Positions 18,415-28,170 of a stretch of 64,000 nucleotides of DNA are shown piece by piece; within the stretch, counting starts at the first letter, position 1; every line of letters begins with the position of its first letter. The DNA is from Nanobdellota archaeon (lineage in GTDB: Archaea; Nanobdellota; Nanobdellia; Parvarchaeales; Parvarchaeaceae), in assembly GCA_021836125.1 (NCBI GenBank), contig JAKBJF010000001.1, positions 62,001 to 126,000 on the forward strand. Direction: 5' to 3'. Below the pieces are notes generated by a model. That model searched no databases, was not told the origin of the DNA, and saw nothing but the letters and a program-made list of their open reading frames with translations. A program made the translations under genes and the position numbers.

Positions 18415-18885
18415 TTATTCACACCCTGTGTATATTACCTGGTTTTCTGCTTTTTTTAGCAGATCAGTTAAATGATCTATGTAAGTAGATTCTCCAAGCT
18501 CTTCCAAAACGTCTGAAAATGGGTTCCCCGGTATAGGTGTTTTTGGCATTTGTTGTGCCCAATTTTCTTCTGCGGTTTGCAAAGCTGACTTTGTGGTTTC
18601 ACCTCTTCCTGCGTATATTAGGGTCGGCGGGCTGGTCGCATACGTCCTAAAAGAAGCAAGATATTTTCCAGTCCTTCTAGATTGATGCACATCGACATGC
18701 CCGAACACATCTATTTTGTCGTTTTCGATCGCAATGTCAGGATTTGACATGCCAAACCCGGTCCTTGCAATGCGGTATGGTACGTTAAGGTCCCTTGGAT
18801 CAGTTAATATATACCTTAAGGTGTGTGTTTCGGAAAGTTTCCATTCCGGCATAATTCTATTTAATAAACTTATTAGCTTGTTCAT
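18415..18885 (-). CDS. Hypothetical protein
   Basis: 156 residues, soluble, no recognised family. The segment SALQTAEENWAQQMPKTPIP and the preceding ATSPPTLIYAGRGETTKS give no known motif. It follows the 18895-19446 gene by 9 bp in the same direction and both are probably one transcript. No obvious Shine-Dalgarno sequence precedes its ATG. Confidence 0.55.
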   Translation of the reverse strand: MNKLISLLNRIMPEWKLSETHTLRYILTDPRDLNVPYRIARTGFGMSNPDIAIENDKIDVFGHVDVHQSRRTGKYLASFRTYATSPPTLIYAGRGETTKSALQTAEENWAQQMPKTPIPGNPFSDVLEELGESTYIDHLTDLLKKAENQVIYTGCE

Positions 18886-18894
18886 ATTTTACAT

Positions 18895-19446
18895 TCAAAA
18901 CTTGTATACTTCAGTTGTTTCGCCATTAAGTCTAGTTACCACTGGTGACAATTGCCGACTAACGCCGGAATAATCCTTGTAGAATATGCGTTTGTTTTTG
19001 TCTATGTATTCTTTATCAAATTCAATATTTTTATACAACGTAATGTCATTTGATTCGCTGTTATTAATAGCAGCGCTGTAGACTAGATCAACGATACGAT
19101 AGATTTGCAGATTGTCTGGCACACCATAAGTTCTACATTGCATTCTGTGACCACATAATATACCATCACTATTATCGTGCCCTTCTGTAAGTTCAAGGAC
19201 TTTTTCAACTGTGTACCCACGAAGCCTTTCTGTTAGCGCAGTGTACAACGCACCTCTAAAAAGTTTTTGTGCTTCGGGTAATCCATCTGCTTCCTTCCCT
19301 TTAAGAGACTTTACGGCGTCTTGGACAGCAAGTTCTAATCTGCTATCAAAAAAAGCTGCCTCTTTCCTGCGTACTTGTTGCCCAGTGCCATTACTTAGTG
19401 CTTTTTTGCTTCCTCCTAAATTCAATAACTCTCTAAGTCTTCTCAT
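18895..19446 (-). CDS. Hypothetical protein
   Basis: 183 residues. The N-terminal ~100 residues are charged and helical; the C-terminal half is more polar and contains the short pair CGHRMQC, which is too little for a confident zinc site. A GAGGG Shine-Dalgarno-like sequence lies 7-8 bases upstream of the ATG. First of a probable two-gene operon with 18415-18885. No function proposed. Confidence 0.55.
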   Translation of the reverse strand: MRRLRELLNLGGSKKALSNGTGQQVRRKEAAFFDSRLELAVQDAVKSLKGKEADGLPEAQKLFRGALYTALTERLRGYTVEKVLELTEGHDNSDGILCGHRMQCRTYGVPDNLQIYRIVDLVYSAAINNSESNDITLYKNIEFDKEYIDKNKRIFYKDYSGVSRQLSPVVTRLNGETTEVYKF

Positions 19447-19763
19447 GTTTTTACCCTCATTAAAGTGTTTTATTATTGTTTATTAGAGTTTATTTCATAT
19501 ATAAAGCTTTTCTCACTTCAAAGTAGTGTAATAAATAGTCATTTGTGATTCATATGCATTACGCTATAATTTTCGTTGGACTGAGCCGCATTAAAACTAT
19601 AATGTTTATTCTGATCTGCAACACTTTGTTTGACTGATAGAAGCTTTCCACGCTTAGTGGTTCCCACCATACGCTCAAATAGTCTCTGGCTACCAGAAGC
19701 ATATTTTATAGTTTTTGAAATAAGTTTTAAGAATCATCCGTTTTCGGTCTTAAAATTGTGACT
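19447..19763. other. Intergenic stretch, nothing recognised
   Basis: 317 bp between the leftward gene starting at 19446 and the end of glnA. It is AT-rich with no open frame that looks coding and no RNA gene that I can fold with confidence. Confidence 0.35.
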
Positions 19764-21164
19764 TCAAAGGTCAAAATACGTTGAAAGTTCTATAGGGTGC
19801 GGATAACTGTTTATTCTTTCGGCTTCTTTCTGCTTCAAATCTATATACGCATCAAGAAGTCTCGCATCGAATACAGGTTTGAGGAATTCAGAATCCGACT
19901 TCAGCGCGCTTAACGCATCTATAAGACTGCCAGGTAGCTGCGGGATTTTTAGTTCCTGTTTTCTTTTTTCTGTCATGTGATAAACGTTTTCATCTACTGG
20001 GTCGCCCGGCTCTATCTTCCTCTTTACACCGTCAAGCGCAGCCATTAATACCGCCGAAAACGCGAGATATGGGTTGGCACTCGGGTCTGGCGGCCGGTAT
20101 TCTATTCTTTTTGTGCTCGGTATTCCTTTGTGGTAAGTCGGTATTCTGGCTGCTATGCTTCTGTTAGATCTGCTCCAAGCGATATAAGTGGGCGCTTCGT
20201 AACCTGGAACAAGTCTTCGGTAGCTGTTGGTGGTCGGAGAAACTATTGCAGAGAGCGCTCTTGCGTGTTCAAGCAGACCGCCGACAGCATAGCGTCCCAG
20301 TTGGCTTAGCTCGCAGTATTTGTCTTTTTGGTCGTACATAAGATTCTTATTCTTTGATTTGTTCCATAAGCTGATATTTGTGTGCATTCCGCTGCCATTG
20401 TCACCAAACATAGGCTTTGGCATGAACGTTGCTATCTTCTGGTGCGCAGCAGAAACGTTTCTTGCCACGTATTTGAACATTTGTACCTTATCCGAAGTGT
20501 CCAGTAAAGTCGAATACCTGAAGTTTATCTCAGCCTGTCCTGCAGTCGCGACCTCATGATGCACGGCCTCTATTTGCATTCCAAACGAATCGGAAAGTAT
20601 TTCCGCTATCGATCTTCTTACTTCTGCAGTTTTATCCATCGGCGTTACAGGATAGTAACCTTTTTTGTAGTTTATTGCCTGTGCAGAATTGGACCACGGC
20701 GCCTCCTCGGAATATAATTTGTAACCGATGCCCGCCTGTGGCAGAGCTGCGTCTATATCAACTTTATCAAATATAAAAAATTCTATTTCCGGCGCGATAA
20801 ATGCAGAGAAACCGTTTTTTGCCAGTTCTTCCTCAGTCCTTTCAGCAACGAGCCGAGGGTCTTTTTCAAATCTCCCTTCTCCAGATTTTTTATATAACTT
20901 ATTTATCACAAGCATGGATTTTTCGTCCCATGGGACTCTACGAAGAGTCTTAGTTACGGGGGATAAGACCATGTCGCTTTCGTGTATCTCTGCAAAACCA
21001 TCTATGCTGCTACCATCAAGTTTTGGAAACCCTTTTTCTATTCCGTCTGGATTGAATTCTGGTGCGGATATGGATACTTCCCTCAATCGCCCGTTTATGT
21101 CTGTGAATTGCAGCGAAACCCACTTTATTCCTTTCGGAACTGCAGATTTTGCTGTAGAAACCAT
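19764..21164 (-). CDS. glnA: Glutamine synthetase, type I
   Basis: 466 residues from the second in-frame ATG (MVSTAKSAVPKG); the frame reaches 21170. All GSI blocks are present: beta-grasp with FTDINGRLREVS, the loop DGSSIDGFAEIHESDM, metal-ligand blocks APEIEFFIFD and HHEVATAGQAEINFRY, ATP/NH4 region GDNGSGMHTNISLW, the NSYRRLVPGYEAP glutamate loop, and RIEYRPPDPSANPYLAFSA. It makes glutamine from glutamate, ammonia and ATP and is the central nitrogen-assimilation enzyme. Monocistronic. No PII or transporter gene is nearby. Confidence 0.97.
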   Translation of the reverse strand: MVSTAKSAVPKGIKWVSLQFTDINGRLREVSISAPEFNPDGIEKGFPKLDGSSIDGFAEIHESDMVLSPVTKTLRRVPWDEKSMLVINKLYKKSGEGRFEKDPRLVAERTEEELAKNGFSAFIAPEIEFFIFDKVDIDAALPQAGIGYKLYSEEAPWSNSAQAINYKKGYYPVTPMDKTAEVRRSIAEILSDSFGMQIEAVHHEVATAGQAEINFRYSTLLDTSDKVQMFKYVARNVSAAHQKIATFMPKPMFGDNGSGMHTNISLWNKSKNKNLMYDQKDKYCELSQLGRYAVGGLLEHARALSAIVSPTTNSYRRLVPGYEAPTYIAWSRSNRSIAARIPTYHKGIPSTKRIEYRPPDPSANPYLAFSAVLMAALDGVKRKIEPGDPVDENVYHMTEKRKQELKIPQLPGSLIDALSALKSDSEFLKPVFDARLLDAYIDLKQKEAERINSYPHPIELSTYFDL

Positions 21165-21350
21165 ACTCACGATAAAGAAAGGTCATGGTATATAAATATA
21201 AGAAGCATTTCTTTTAACTACAACTGAGTTGCTACACAGACGTTTAACTTTTATTTCTAACAGAGTTTATATAACTTGGACTATGCTCTTAATTAAAAAT
21301 AAACTGCAGCTAACTTATAATTTTCTTTACGGAGACGAAGAATAATAGTC

Positions 21351-21641
21351 TTATTTGCGGTAGACGTCTTCCCATGCGCCAAATTCCTGGAACTCAACAG
21401 TCTTTTCACGGTAATTTATAGTGTAGGTAAGCACTTTGCTAGTGCCGACATGCGCGCGCCTTAGGCCCGCCATAACGCCGCATAGCGGCTTGTAATGTTC
21501 GGGAAACTGCGTTATCTCCTCCATTTTACTAGTTAAAAGCCCATGCAATCTAGGGTCCTTCTTTTTGAGAGTATCAAGTATACCATCGAGCCTGCTGCTG
21601 TCTTTCTCGTATCTTTCCGATCCAAGCGCAAAACTTGCCAT
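21351..21641 (-). CDS. RelE/ParE-superfamily toxin-like protein, solitary
   Basis: 96 residues. The pattern EEITQFPEHYKPLCG, then LRRAHVGTSKVLTYTI, and a C-terminal GAWEDVYRK follows RelE mRNA interferases (nP-x-x-yk-L-x-G, R-x-H-V-G, yxI, H/W-x-x-VY). RelE toxins cleave mRNA in the ribosomal A site. No antitoxin gene is adjacent: upstream is glnA's end and downstream an unrelated protein, so it may be an orphan or a domesticated nuclease. A TATA-like GTTTAAATATC about 25 bp upstream supports the start. Confidence 0.65.
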   Translation of the reverse strand: MASFALGSERYEKDSSRLDGILDTLKKKDPRLHGLLTSKMEEITQFPEHYKPLCGVMAGLRRAHVGTSKVLTYTINYREKTVEFQEFGAWEDVYRK

Positions 21642-21736
21642 AATTTATTACGTTTAGATAAACAATGATATTTAAACATTGCTGTTATAGACAAGTTAAA
21701 ATAATTACAGAGATTCCTAAGTCGCCTTTAGAAGGC

Positions 21737-23146
21737 TTATTCCTCGGCTTCGCTACTGTTTTTGTTCTTATTTGAAGGTCGCTTATATAATGGGTCCAAT
21801 ATCATGGCATAATTCTTATCAGAACTAAAAAAGTAAGACTTTACCTTTACATCGTCTTCTTCTGGCTCTTCAGAAGCTTGGAAACCGATTTTTTTGTTTC
21901 TTCCATTTACAGCAGTGTGTATTTTTGTAAACCTCATGTAGCTGAAAATTTCCTCCACGGGCTCATCTCCCCCACTTAAGTAATCCACACCTATCAGCTT
22001 AGCGAGGTAGATGTTCGTCAGTATGGCTAACTTCAGCGCACCAGGTTGCTCTGCAGACCATTTTGTGAGAGTGTGGTGACTTACGCCATCGCATTTTCCT
22101 TCAACAGTATCTATATGCAGGTAAGTCTTTTTTGATGCGTCAACCCCGATAAAACTTCTTACTACAGCGACATACCTTTCATCCTTTGTTATAGAAAACA
22201 TGATAGTGCCGCCGCTTATTCGCATGTCTTCTTCCAGTTGCCGGCTAAGGTATTTGGCTTCCTCATTAGACCAACACATACCAACTTTCTTTGCCATACT
22301 TTTTAGTTTAGAGCTTTTGTCTTTATTAGGCACGAAAAAATCAATCTTGTATTTAGATAAGTCATTTGATGATACTATTTCTTTACTGGCCGCTTCAGTA
22401 GAATCATTGCATTCGTTTTTTCCAGCGATTATTTCCTCTAATTTTTTGGCTTTTTCCTTGCGTTCATCTTGTATTGATGGCCCAACATCATTCTTATCTA
22501 ACTTATACAGTAGAAATTTTGGATACTCTCTTAACATTCCGTCCAGTCTTGAAAGTTCTTCTGCGCTTATACCTTTGTTAAGCAATCGTATTGCTGAATG
22601 TACCCGCCTGCGCAGTTTTTCATCGTCATCTTCGCCCTTATTGTAATAGTCCTTCTTTTCTAATTCAGTCAAGCTTTTTTTGATTGATGCTGAGACAGCC
22701 TCATAGTCTTCTACTCGAAGATTTTTAACAGACACGCGCATGAAATGGCCACGATCATCTCCGCCTACCAATTCAGTTTTGATAGCTAGCTCAGGGTATT
22801 GTACTTGTATTGAATTATTGAACTCCTGAGCATCAAACCACCCATCACCAAAAAACGAGTAAGCCTCATAGTCTAACATTTTTATCGAATGATTGAGATT
22901 TGGCGTATATCTCGTTTTATCTGGCTTGGATTGTCCTTTGCTCTTGTAAGTCGGCTCATCTGGCTCTTTAGAAATTTGTTTTGGAGAAGGTGAAAAAATA
23001 GGTGGCTCGGTAGATGATTTCAGTCCTTGTTTCTCAGTGGAAGGCAAGCTATCACCAGCTTTTGAGAGTTTAGCGTTATATAAGTCGTCGCGATTTAGGA
23101 TTTTTCCCTTTACAGTACTAAGAAGCTCCTGCAGTCTGCTGAACAT
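21737..23146 (-). CDS. Hypothetical protein with low-complexity N-terminal region
   Basis: 469 residues, no family recognised. Residues about 20-85 are Ser/Pro/Lys-rich and probably disordered. The rest is globular, with a long charged helical stretch around 130-245 and a mixed region (MFSITKDERYVAVVRSFIGV) that may hold a beta sheet. No membrane segment. A TATA-like GTATATATATT lies about 30 bp upstream of the ATG. Function unknown. Confidence 0.6.
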   Translation of the reverse strand: MFSRLQELLSTVKGKILNRDDLYNAKLSKAGDSLPSTEKQGLKSSTEPPIFSPSPKQISKEPDEPTYKSKGQSKPDKTRYTPNLNHSIKMLDYEAYSFFGDGWFDAQEFNNSIQVQYPELAIKTELVGGDDRGHFMRVSVKNLRVEDYEAVSASIKKSLTELEKKDYYNKGEDDDEKLRRRVHSAIRLLNKGISAEELSRLDGMLREYPKFLLYKLDKNDVGPSIQDERKEKAKKLEEIIAGKNECNDSTEAASKEIVSSNDLSKYKIDFFVPNKDKSSKLKSMAKKVGMCWSNEEAKYLSRQLEEDMRISGGTIMFSITKDERYVAVVRSFIGVDASKKTYLHIDTVEGKCDGVSHHTLTKWSAEQPGALKLAILTNIYLAKLIGVDYLSGGDEPVEEIFSYMRFTKIHTAVNGRNKKIGFQASEEPEEDDVKVKSYFFSSDKNYAMILDPLYKRPSNKNKNSSEAEE

Positions 23147-23213
23147 AAATAATGACTTGAATTTAATTAATATATATACATTAATTTTTGTTGGAATTCA
23201 TTTATTTTATTGA

Positions 23214-23460
23214 TTAATAGCTCCAGCAGATGTAAAAGCTATATGTCAAGTAACCCGAACATTCTGTTTTCGGGCAATAAGTCCGACTAAGTGATAATAT
23301 TACCATGTAACTATTTGTTATTCCAACTGGAAAATTTGTCGAAATCGGAAATCGCACCGCGTACGCTTCAGCTAATTGATTAGTGGTAAGATTCAAAGTT
23401 ATTGATTCTGGCCGATCTATGTATATTTTGGTTTGTATCTTACTATAAGATTTAAGGGAT
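23214..23460 (-). pseudogene. Decayed duplicate of the beta-propeller protein's C-terminus
   Basis: Directly downstream of the 1087-residue gene, the leftward frame reads LNLTTNQLAEAYAV and later FPVGITNS. The intact neighbour has ILNLTTNQLIRIYTG and then EPWGITNT close to its own C-terminus. The similarity shows a leftover of a tandem paralogue whose body has been deleted. No start codon or upstream domain remains. Apart from it the 23147-23462 gap holds only AT-rich sequence and the promoter of the 23146 gene. Confidence 0.6.
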
Positions 23461-23462
23461 AT

Positions 23463-26400
23463 TCAGCTACTTTCAGGAGGGTTATTTGTATTTGTTATTC
23501 CCCAAGGCTCTCCAGTTAAAGAAAGCGGACCGGTATATATCCTGATTAATTGGTTTGTAGTCAGATTTAATATGCCTATATCATATGGTGTAGCCGCGCC
23601 AGCTCCTGAAGCCTCTGAAGTAACCAATGCTGTTTTGTCGTTCGGCAACAAAGCTATTCCAAAGCCAGCAAATCCAAGACTTATGTTTGCGATATAAGTA
23701 TATGTTACTGGGTTTATCACATATACGTCATTGCCATGAGCGACATACAAGTTTCCGTTTGTGCCCAAGGTCATGTAAGAAACAAATTGGCCCGGACTTA
23801 CAGGTAGCCCAATCGTATGTATCACCGAATTTGTGGACGTGTTTATAACATCTACGCCGGAACCGCCGCCAACATATAGTCGGCTTGCGCTGCCGTTTAT
23901 TGCTACACCAGACGGGTATCCTACTACAGATATGCTCCCCGTTACAGAATTAGAAGAGGTGTTTATTATCTCAGTGGTATTAGCATTGTAACAATCGACA
24001 TAGCCCGTGTTCGTCGGTAGGTATACCGCAATGCTAGATAGCCTGGGTTTTGCGGACGGGCATATGCTATTAATATAACCACTTACGGCATTTGTAGTAG
24101 TGTTAATCTCCAGTAAGTTATTTCCAGTACTAAGGTGGTTACCTGAAACGTTTAAAACATATGCCGTCCCTCCGTTCGAGGATATGGCTATTCCCTCCGG
24201 TGTCGGGTTGCCAGAAAATTGGTCAAATGTCGATGGCGTTATACCTACGCGTATCGTTGTTTGCAAGAGTTTGTCGTTTGAGGTATTTAGTACATAAATT
24301 GTGTCCATGCCAGAGCTTAAATTATCGGCATAAACGTATGCAAATTTTCCATTTGGAGTCAACTGAACGCTGTCCCCAGATTCTAAAGCAGAAGTCGGCA
24401 TCCCGGAGAATGGAATGAATTTTTCCGGCTGTGAGATATTCGTGGCGTTAACTCGTATGAGGGAGTTTGAGCCCGCTTGTGTTATGTACCCAAAGCCATT
24501 AGCTCCTATAGCTATGCCGCCGACATAGTATGGATCGCTTATATAACCAGTGAGAGACAAAGACGAAGTGTTCGAGACGTTTATGGCCGCAATCGCCGGC
24601 GCATATGGAAGCGTAAGATAAAGTACATTGTTTGACAATATTTCGCCTAATGGCTCATATAAGTTCTGAAAACGCGTTAATGCGGTATTAGAAGTTGCAT
24701 TTATCACTACAAAGGTTGTAAGGGAACTGCCGAAGGCGTTTGTAAAATAGGCAAATTTACCGTTAGGATTTACTAGAATGTTGCTTCCCCCCTCTAATCC
24801 AGTGAACGGCGTAGAAACGTTCTGGGCTATAAAAGCGAAGCTTGTCGCGTTCACAACCGAGAAAGATACGTTATATTTACTTGAAGAGGAGTAGGATTGC
24901 GCTACATATATCTTTTTAGAATCCGGTGACCACGCTATGCCATTCGCTGAATTAACGGATATATTTATTATACTTTTTATATCCGACATATTAGAGACGT
25001 TTATTATTGTAACCCCTTTGCCGGCACCAGCAGCTAATAACTTCCCATTATAACTTGGATATACTCCTCCCGCATTAAAACTGCCCAAAGGTATTGAGAT
25101 ATTCTTTATTGAAATATCTGTAGAACTGTTGAATACCTGAAGTGATGTGACGTTTCTTGTAAGGGCATATAATAATTTGCCGTTAGGAGAGAGCGCAACA
25201 CCGAATACGCTCTGTATACCAGGGATGGTATCTATAACGCCCGCCAAAGAGTAATTAGAAGTTCTTATTTTTGATATTGAGTTATTGTAAACGTTCGCAA
25301 CATAAATGTAGCGGCCGTTCGGCGACAGTGCGATTCCAGCCGGACTTCCCAAGTTCTCTCCGAAGACGGTTTTGATTATAGTGTTGGTGCTCGGATCTAA
25401 GACATAAACTGAATTGTTTGCATCGTCTGTAACAAAAAGGTATAGAGATTTTGTCTTGTTGGAAAAATCAACGTACTTGCTCGTTCCTGCAGCAAAGGAC
25501 CCAGTAGTTGAATTTCCAGTATACGTCGTGGTAAATCCCGGGGACGGCGTATTTGCGCTAGACTGATTATATACATCAAATGAAAAGCTGCCACTTATGG
25601 TCTTTATTATTATAGACGAGGAAGTAGAACTGTTCGTCTGCCCATCATAGGTAACGTTCCATGAATAACCCGAAGGCAGGCCCGATTCTATAAAGGTGGT
25701 TACGATGTTACTTCCGCTGCATGTGGTGCTCGGAGTGAAAGCGATCGGGAGCGAATTTCCTGCTGTTTCTGTACCGCTGTTAGGCGACGGCGTATAAGTC
25801 GTGTTGCAGTTTCCGCTGGAGTTGGACGGAGATGGAACAGTGTAAGAAAACGTCCCCGAGAGAGTGATTATGTCTATAGCAGATGATGTAGATGAATTTG
25901 TAACGCCATCATAGGTAACGTTCCATTTGTAACTAGGCGGAAGTCCAGTTTCTGAAAAAGAGGTAAGACATACCGTGCCGCTTGTGCCTGTGAATGTCTC
26001 CGTTACGTTGTTACCTGCTATAAGCGAACCAGATTTAATCGAAGGATAATAATATGTTGTCGATGAGCAGCCGACACTCGTTTGACCAGATGAGAAATTA
26101 TAGACCTCGTAGGAGAAATCGCCCGCTTGAGTTAAAAAAGAAATGTTTGTCGTCGTAGAAGAATTCAACCTGTCGTTATATAACGTCACCCACTTAGAAT
26201 TCGCCGGTAATCCAGACTCCTTGAATAAGCTGACAAAAAATTGTTGTGGCGGAAAAAGAGGCCCAGATTGTTTGCCTAACCGTATGGTCCCGCCAGTCGA
26301 ATAATTCTCTCCGTTGCTTATTACCGTATAGTGTATCGTCCCAAGAACCGAAACCGGACTTCCCGTGAACGTTCCCTTTACGTAACAGCCTATATACTGC

Positions 26401-26726
26401 CCTTGGAAAAGAATTATATTTGTACAATTGCTCACCGTGAACAACTGACTACCATCCAGCAGGGTTACGTTGTTTATTCTTATCGTTTGTCCATACTGGT
26501 CGGTTATGGTTACCTTAAAGAAGCTACTGTTAACCGCCGCACTTGTTACCGGAACGTCGGAGAATCCCGTTATCAGCGGGGCGCTTGTCACATTTGAGGA
26601 GGGATTGAATATCCCAAAGGAGTATAGTACGGCGGCGACTATGACGATGATGAGTATCGCCCAACCATAGGTCATCATGTACTCTAAAGCCGACTGTGCT
26701 CGTTTGTCGCCCGATCTGCGCAGCAT
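23463..26726 (-). CDS. Giant surface protein: pilin-like leader, ESGLP repeats, YVTN beta-propellers
   Basis: 1087 residues. The N-terminus RRSGDKRAQSALEYMMTYGW followed by a hydrophobic helix (about 18-40) is the class III (prepilin-like) leader common in DPANN; cleavage is likely before QSALEY. Then come three repeats of about 85 residues, each opening F-x-E-[ST]-GLP (for example FSETGLPPSYKWNVTYDG), known from thermopsin-like and surface proteins of acidophilic archaea. From about residue 400 to the end are YVTN-type propeller repeats (LSPNGRYIYVANVYNNSI and similar). Sequons are very frequent. It is exported by the pilus-type path and probably builds or decorates the cell surface. TATA about 25 bp upstream. 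Confidence 0.8.
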   Translation of the reverse strand: MLRRSGDKRAQSALEYMMTYGWAILIIVIVAAVLYSFGIFNPSSNVTSAPLITGFSDVPVTSAAVNSSFFKVTITDQYGQTIRINNVTLLDGSQLFTVSNCTNIILFQGQYIGCYVKGTFTGSPVSVLGTIHYTVISNGENYSTGGTIRLGKQSGPLFPPQQFFVSLFKESGLPANSKWVTLYNDRLNSSTTTNISFLTQAGDFSYEVYNFSSGQTSVGCSSTTYYYPSIKSGSLIAGNNVTETFTGTSGTVCLTSFSETGLPPSYKWNVTYDGVTNSSTSSAIDIITLSGTFSYTVPSPSNSSGNCNTTYTPSPNSGTETAGNSLPIAFTPSTTCSGSNIVTTFIESGLPSGYSWNVTYDGQTNSSTSSSIIIKTISGSFSFDVYNQSSANTPSPGFTTTYTGNSTTGSFAAGTSKYVDFSNKTKSLYLFVTDDANNSVYVLDPSTNTIIKTVFGENLGSPAGIALSPNGRYIYVANVYNNSISKIRTSNYSLAGVIDTIPGIQSVFGVALSPNGKLLYALTRNVTSLQVFNSSTDISIKNISIPLGSFNAGGVYPSYNGKLLAAGAGKGVTIINVSNMSDIKSIINISVNSANGIAWSPDSKKIYVAQSYSSSSKYNVSFSVVNATSFAFIAQNVSTPFTGLEGGSNILVNPNGKFAYFTNAFGSSLTTFVVINATSNTALTRFQNLYEPLGEILSNNVLYLTLPYAPAIAAINVSNTSSLSLTGYISDPYYVGGIAIGANGFGYITQAGSNSLIRVNATNISQPEKFIPFSGMPTSALESGDSVQLTPNGKFAYVYADNLSSGMDTIYVLNTSNDKLLQTTIRVGITPSTFDQFSGNPTPEGIAISSNGGTAYVLNVSGNHLSTGNNLLEINTTTNAVSGYINSICPSAKPRLSSIAVYLPTNTGYVDCYNANTTEIINTSSNSVTGSISVVGYPSGVAINGSASRLYVGGGSGVDVINTSTNSVIHTIGLPVSPGQFVSYMTLGTNGNLYVAHGNDVYVINPVTYTYIANISLGFAGFGIALLPNDKTALVTSEASGAGAATPYDIGILNLTTNQLIRIYTGPLSLTGEPWGITNTNNPPESS

Positions 26727-26884
26727 GCATACTTTGTGTATTCTAAGGTATATATAGTAATGAACGCTAATTTCCTTTCAAATAACACAATTTTTAACTT
26801 TTTGACCGATTACGCGCAATTCGTTCTTGTCGTAAAGACTAAAGAAAGTGATTTCGTAATATATTACGATTTTTTAAAATTTAC

Positions 26885-26945
26885 GTTCTAGTCGCGCGAG
26901 TCTAAGAAGAACTGCGTTATCGCGCACAATGAAAAATGGATTTAG
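26885..26945 (-). pseudogene. Fragment duplicated from the zinc-ribbon membrane gene
   Basis: Reading leftward, a short frame gives HFSLCAITQFFLDSRD then stop. The neighbouring membrane protein contains VFSLCAITQFFLDLDT. The DNA is also alike: the block GCGATAACGCAGTTCTTCTT occurs in both. It is a remnant of a duplicated copy. The rest of the 26727-26980 gap is AT-rich with the promoter of the surface gene at its right... left side and nothing else seen. Confidence 0.5.
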
Positions 26946-26980
26946 AAACGAGCCTATTAACTTATAATTTTAACTCAGTA

Positions 26981-28033
26981 TCATAGAAGAGCTCTTTTTC
27001 TAAGCTTAAATTCTATAGTTTCTTTTGGAGCTTTAAAGCCAGACCAGTTACTCCAGCCATACTTATGTTTTAATTCATTTTGATTTTTTGGTCGGGTATA
27101 ATAACTGCATCTTGTACAAATATAAGCGACATGTGCATCCCCTAGTATCGTATAACTAATTGCCCCCAATAATAACCAAGTCCACTTCTTTGCGAGAAAA
27201 TAGACAACCCAATGGTTAGTTTCTTTTTTACAGTATTCGCAGAATTTTTTCTCTTTTCCAATTATCTGTCCGCTGCGCCTTATGATATGTGTAGTTTCAC
27301 CACCTTTGTGTGTAGCGGAGATCTGCGCAGGAAAAATAGGAGTTATCGCACCGGTATCTAAATCCAAGAAGAACTGCGTTATCGCACATAGAGAAAATAC
27401 GGATAAGAAAGCAGACGTGAGGCTTAAAATAATATTTGAGACAGCCGTGCCTATGTTTGGTTGAGGGATAAGATAAGTGGTCAGTGATATCGCCCAGATA
27501 AAAAAGTAGATTACTACTGAGATTATTAATATCACAAGCAAGAATCCAAAAATCTCCCAGAATCTGCCGTCGGTAATTGCCCATGATCTCCTCAGGGCGT
27601 CCATCGGCTTTAGGCGGTTTATTACGACCTCCTGTTGCGTAAAAAGCAGTTTTATTGCAACATATATTCCAGGTATTATCAGCGCGAAGAAGCCGAGCAC
27701 CACGAAAACGATAAGCAGTATAGAAGCTATAACAAAGTTTACATACTTTTTTGCAGCCAATACGGCGGCTTTCTTTATACTTAGCTTATTTCCTTGAGGG
27801 TAGAGGATTATGATCAGACAGGTAAGATATAAGGAGATGAGGCCGATAACTATCGAGACGCCCAGCAAGTAAGCAAAATTAAGCAAAAACGTGCCATTTA
27901 ACGAAGGAGTAGGAATCTGCAACGGCAATAATGTATACACTAGAGACACTGCAAACATCAGCAGGAACGGTATCAATAGGTTACGGTTACTGAAAAACAC
28001 GAGACCTTTGTATATGCTCGTACCGATGTCTGC
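26981..28033 (-). CDS. Polytopic membrane protein with C-terminal zinc ribbon
   Basis: About 350 residues from the ATG at 28033 (the frame reaches 28051; the TATA-like ATTATTTTTAAA upstream fits either). About six hydrophobic segments occupy residues 15-230. One includes PLKPMDALRRSW-like sequence (RLKPMDALRRSWAITDGRFW), typical of archaeal membrane proteins related to the glycerophosphoryl diester phosphodiesterase membrane domain. The cytoplasmic C-terminus carries two CxxC pairs (CEYCKK and CTRCSYY) forming a zinc ribbon. Function unknown; a sensor or scaffold is possible. A decayed copy of part of it lies just downstream. Confidence 0.65.
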   Translation of the reverse strand, partial: ADIGTSIYKGLVFFSNRNLLIPFLLMFAVSLVYTLLPLQIPTPSLNGTFLLNFAYLLGVSIVIGLISLYLTCLIIILYPQGNKLSIKKAAVLAAKKYVNFVIASILLIVFVVLGFFALIIPGIYVAIKLLFTQQEVVINRLKPMDALRRSWAITDGRFWEIFGFLLVILIISVVIYFFIWAISLTTYLIPQPNIGTAVSNIILSLTSAFLSVFSLCAITQFFLDLDTGAITPIFPAQISATHKGGETTHIIRRSGQIIGKEKKFCEYCKKETNHWVVYFLAKKWTWLLLGAISYTILGDAHVAYICTRCSYYTRPKNQNELKHKYGWSNWSGFKAPKETIEFKLRKRALL

Positions 28034-28170
28034 CATAATTTTACAATACATGACTGGTTTAAAAATAATTATAATAATCCAAGATGGACAATTTAGTGTG
28101 TTTTGACTTTATTTTGCTGCTTTTTGCCTATAAAGCAATTTAAAAAGGGAAGCTATCATCAATAAATTAT

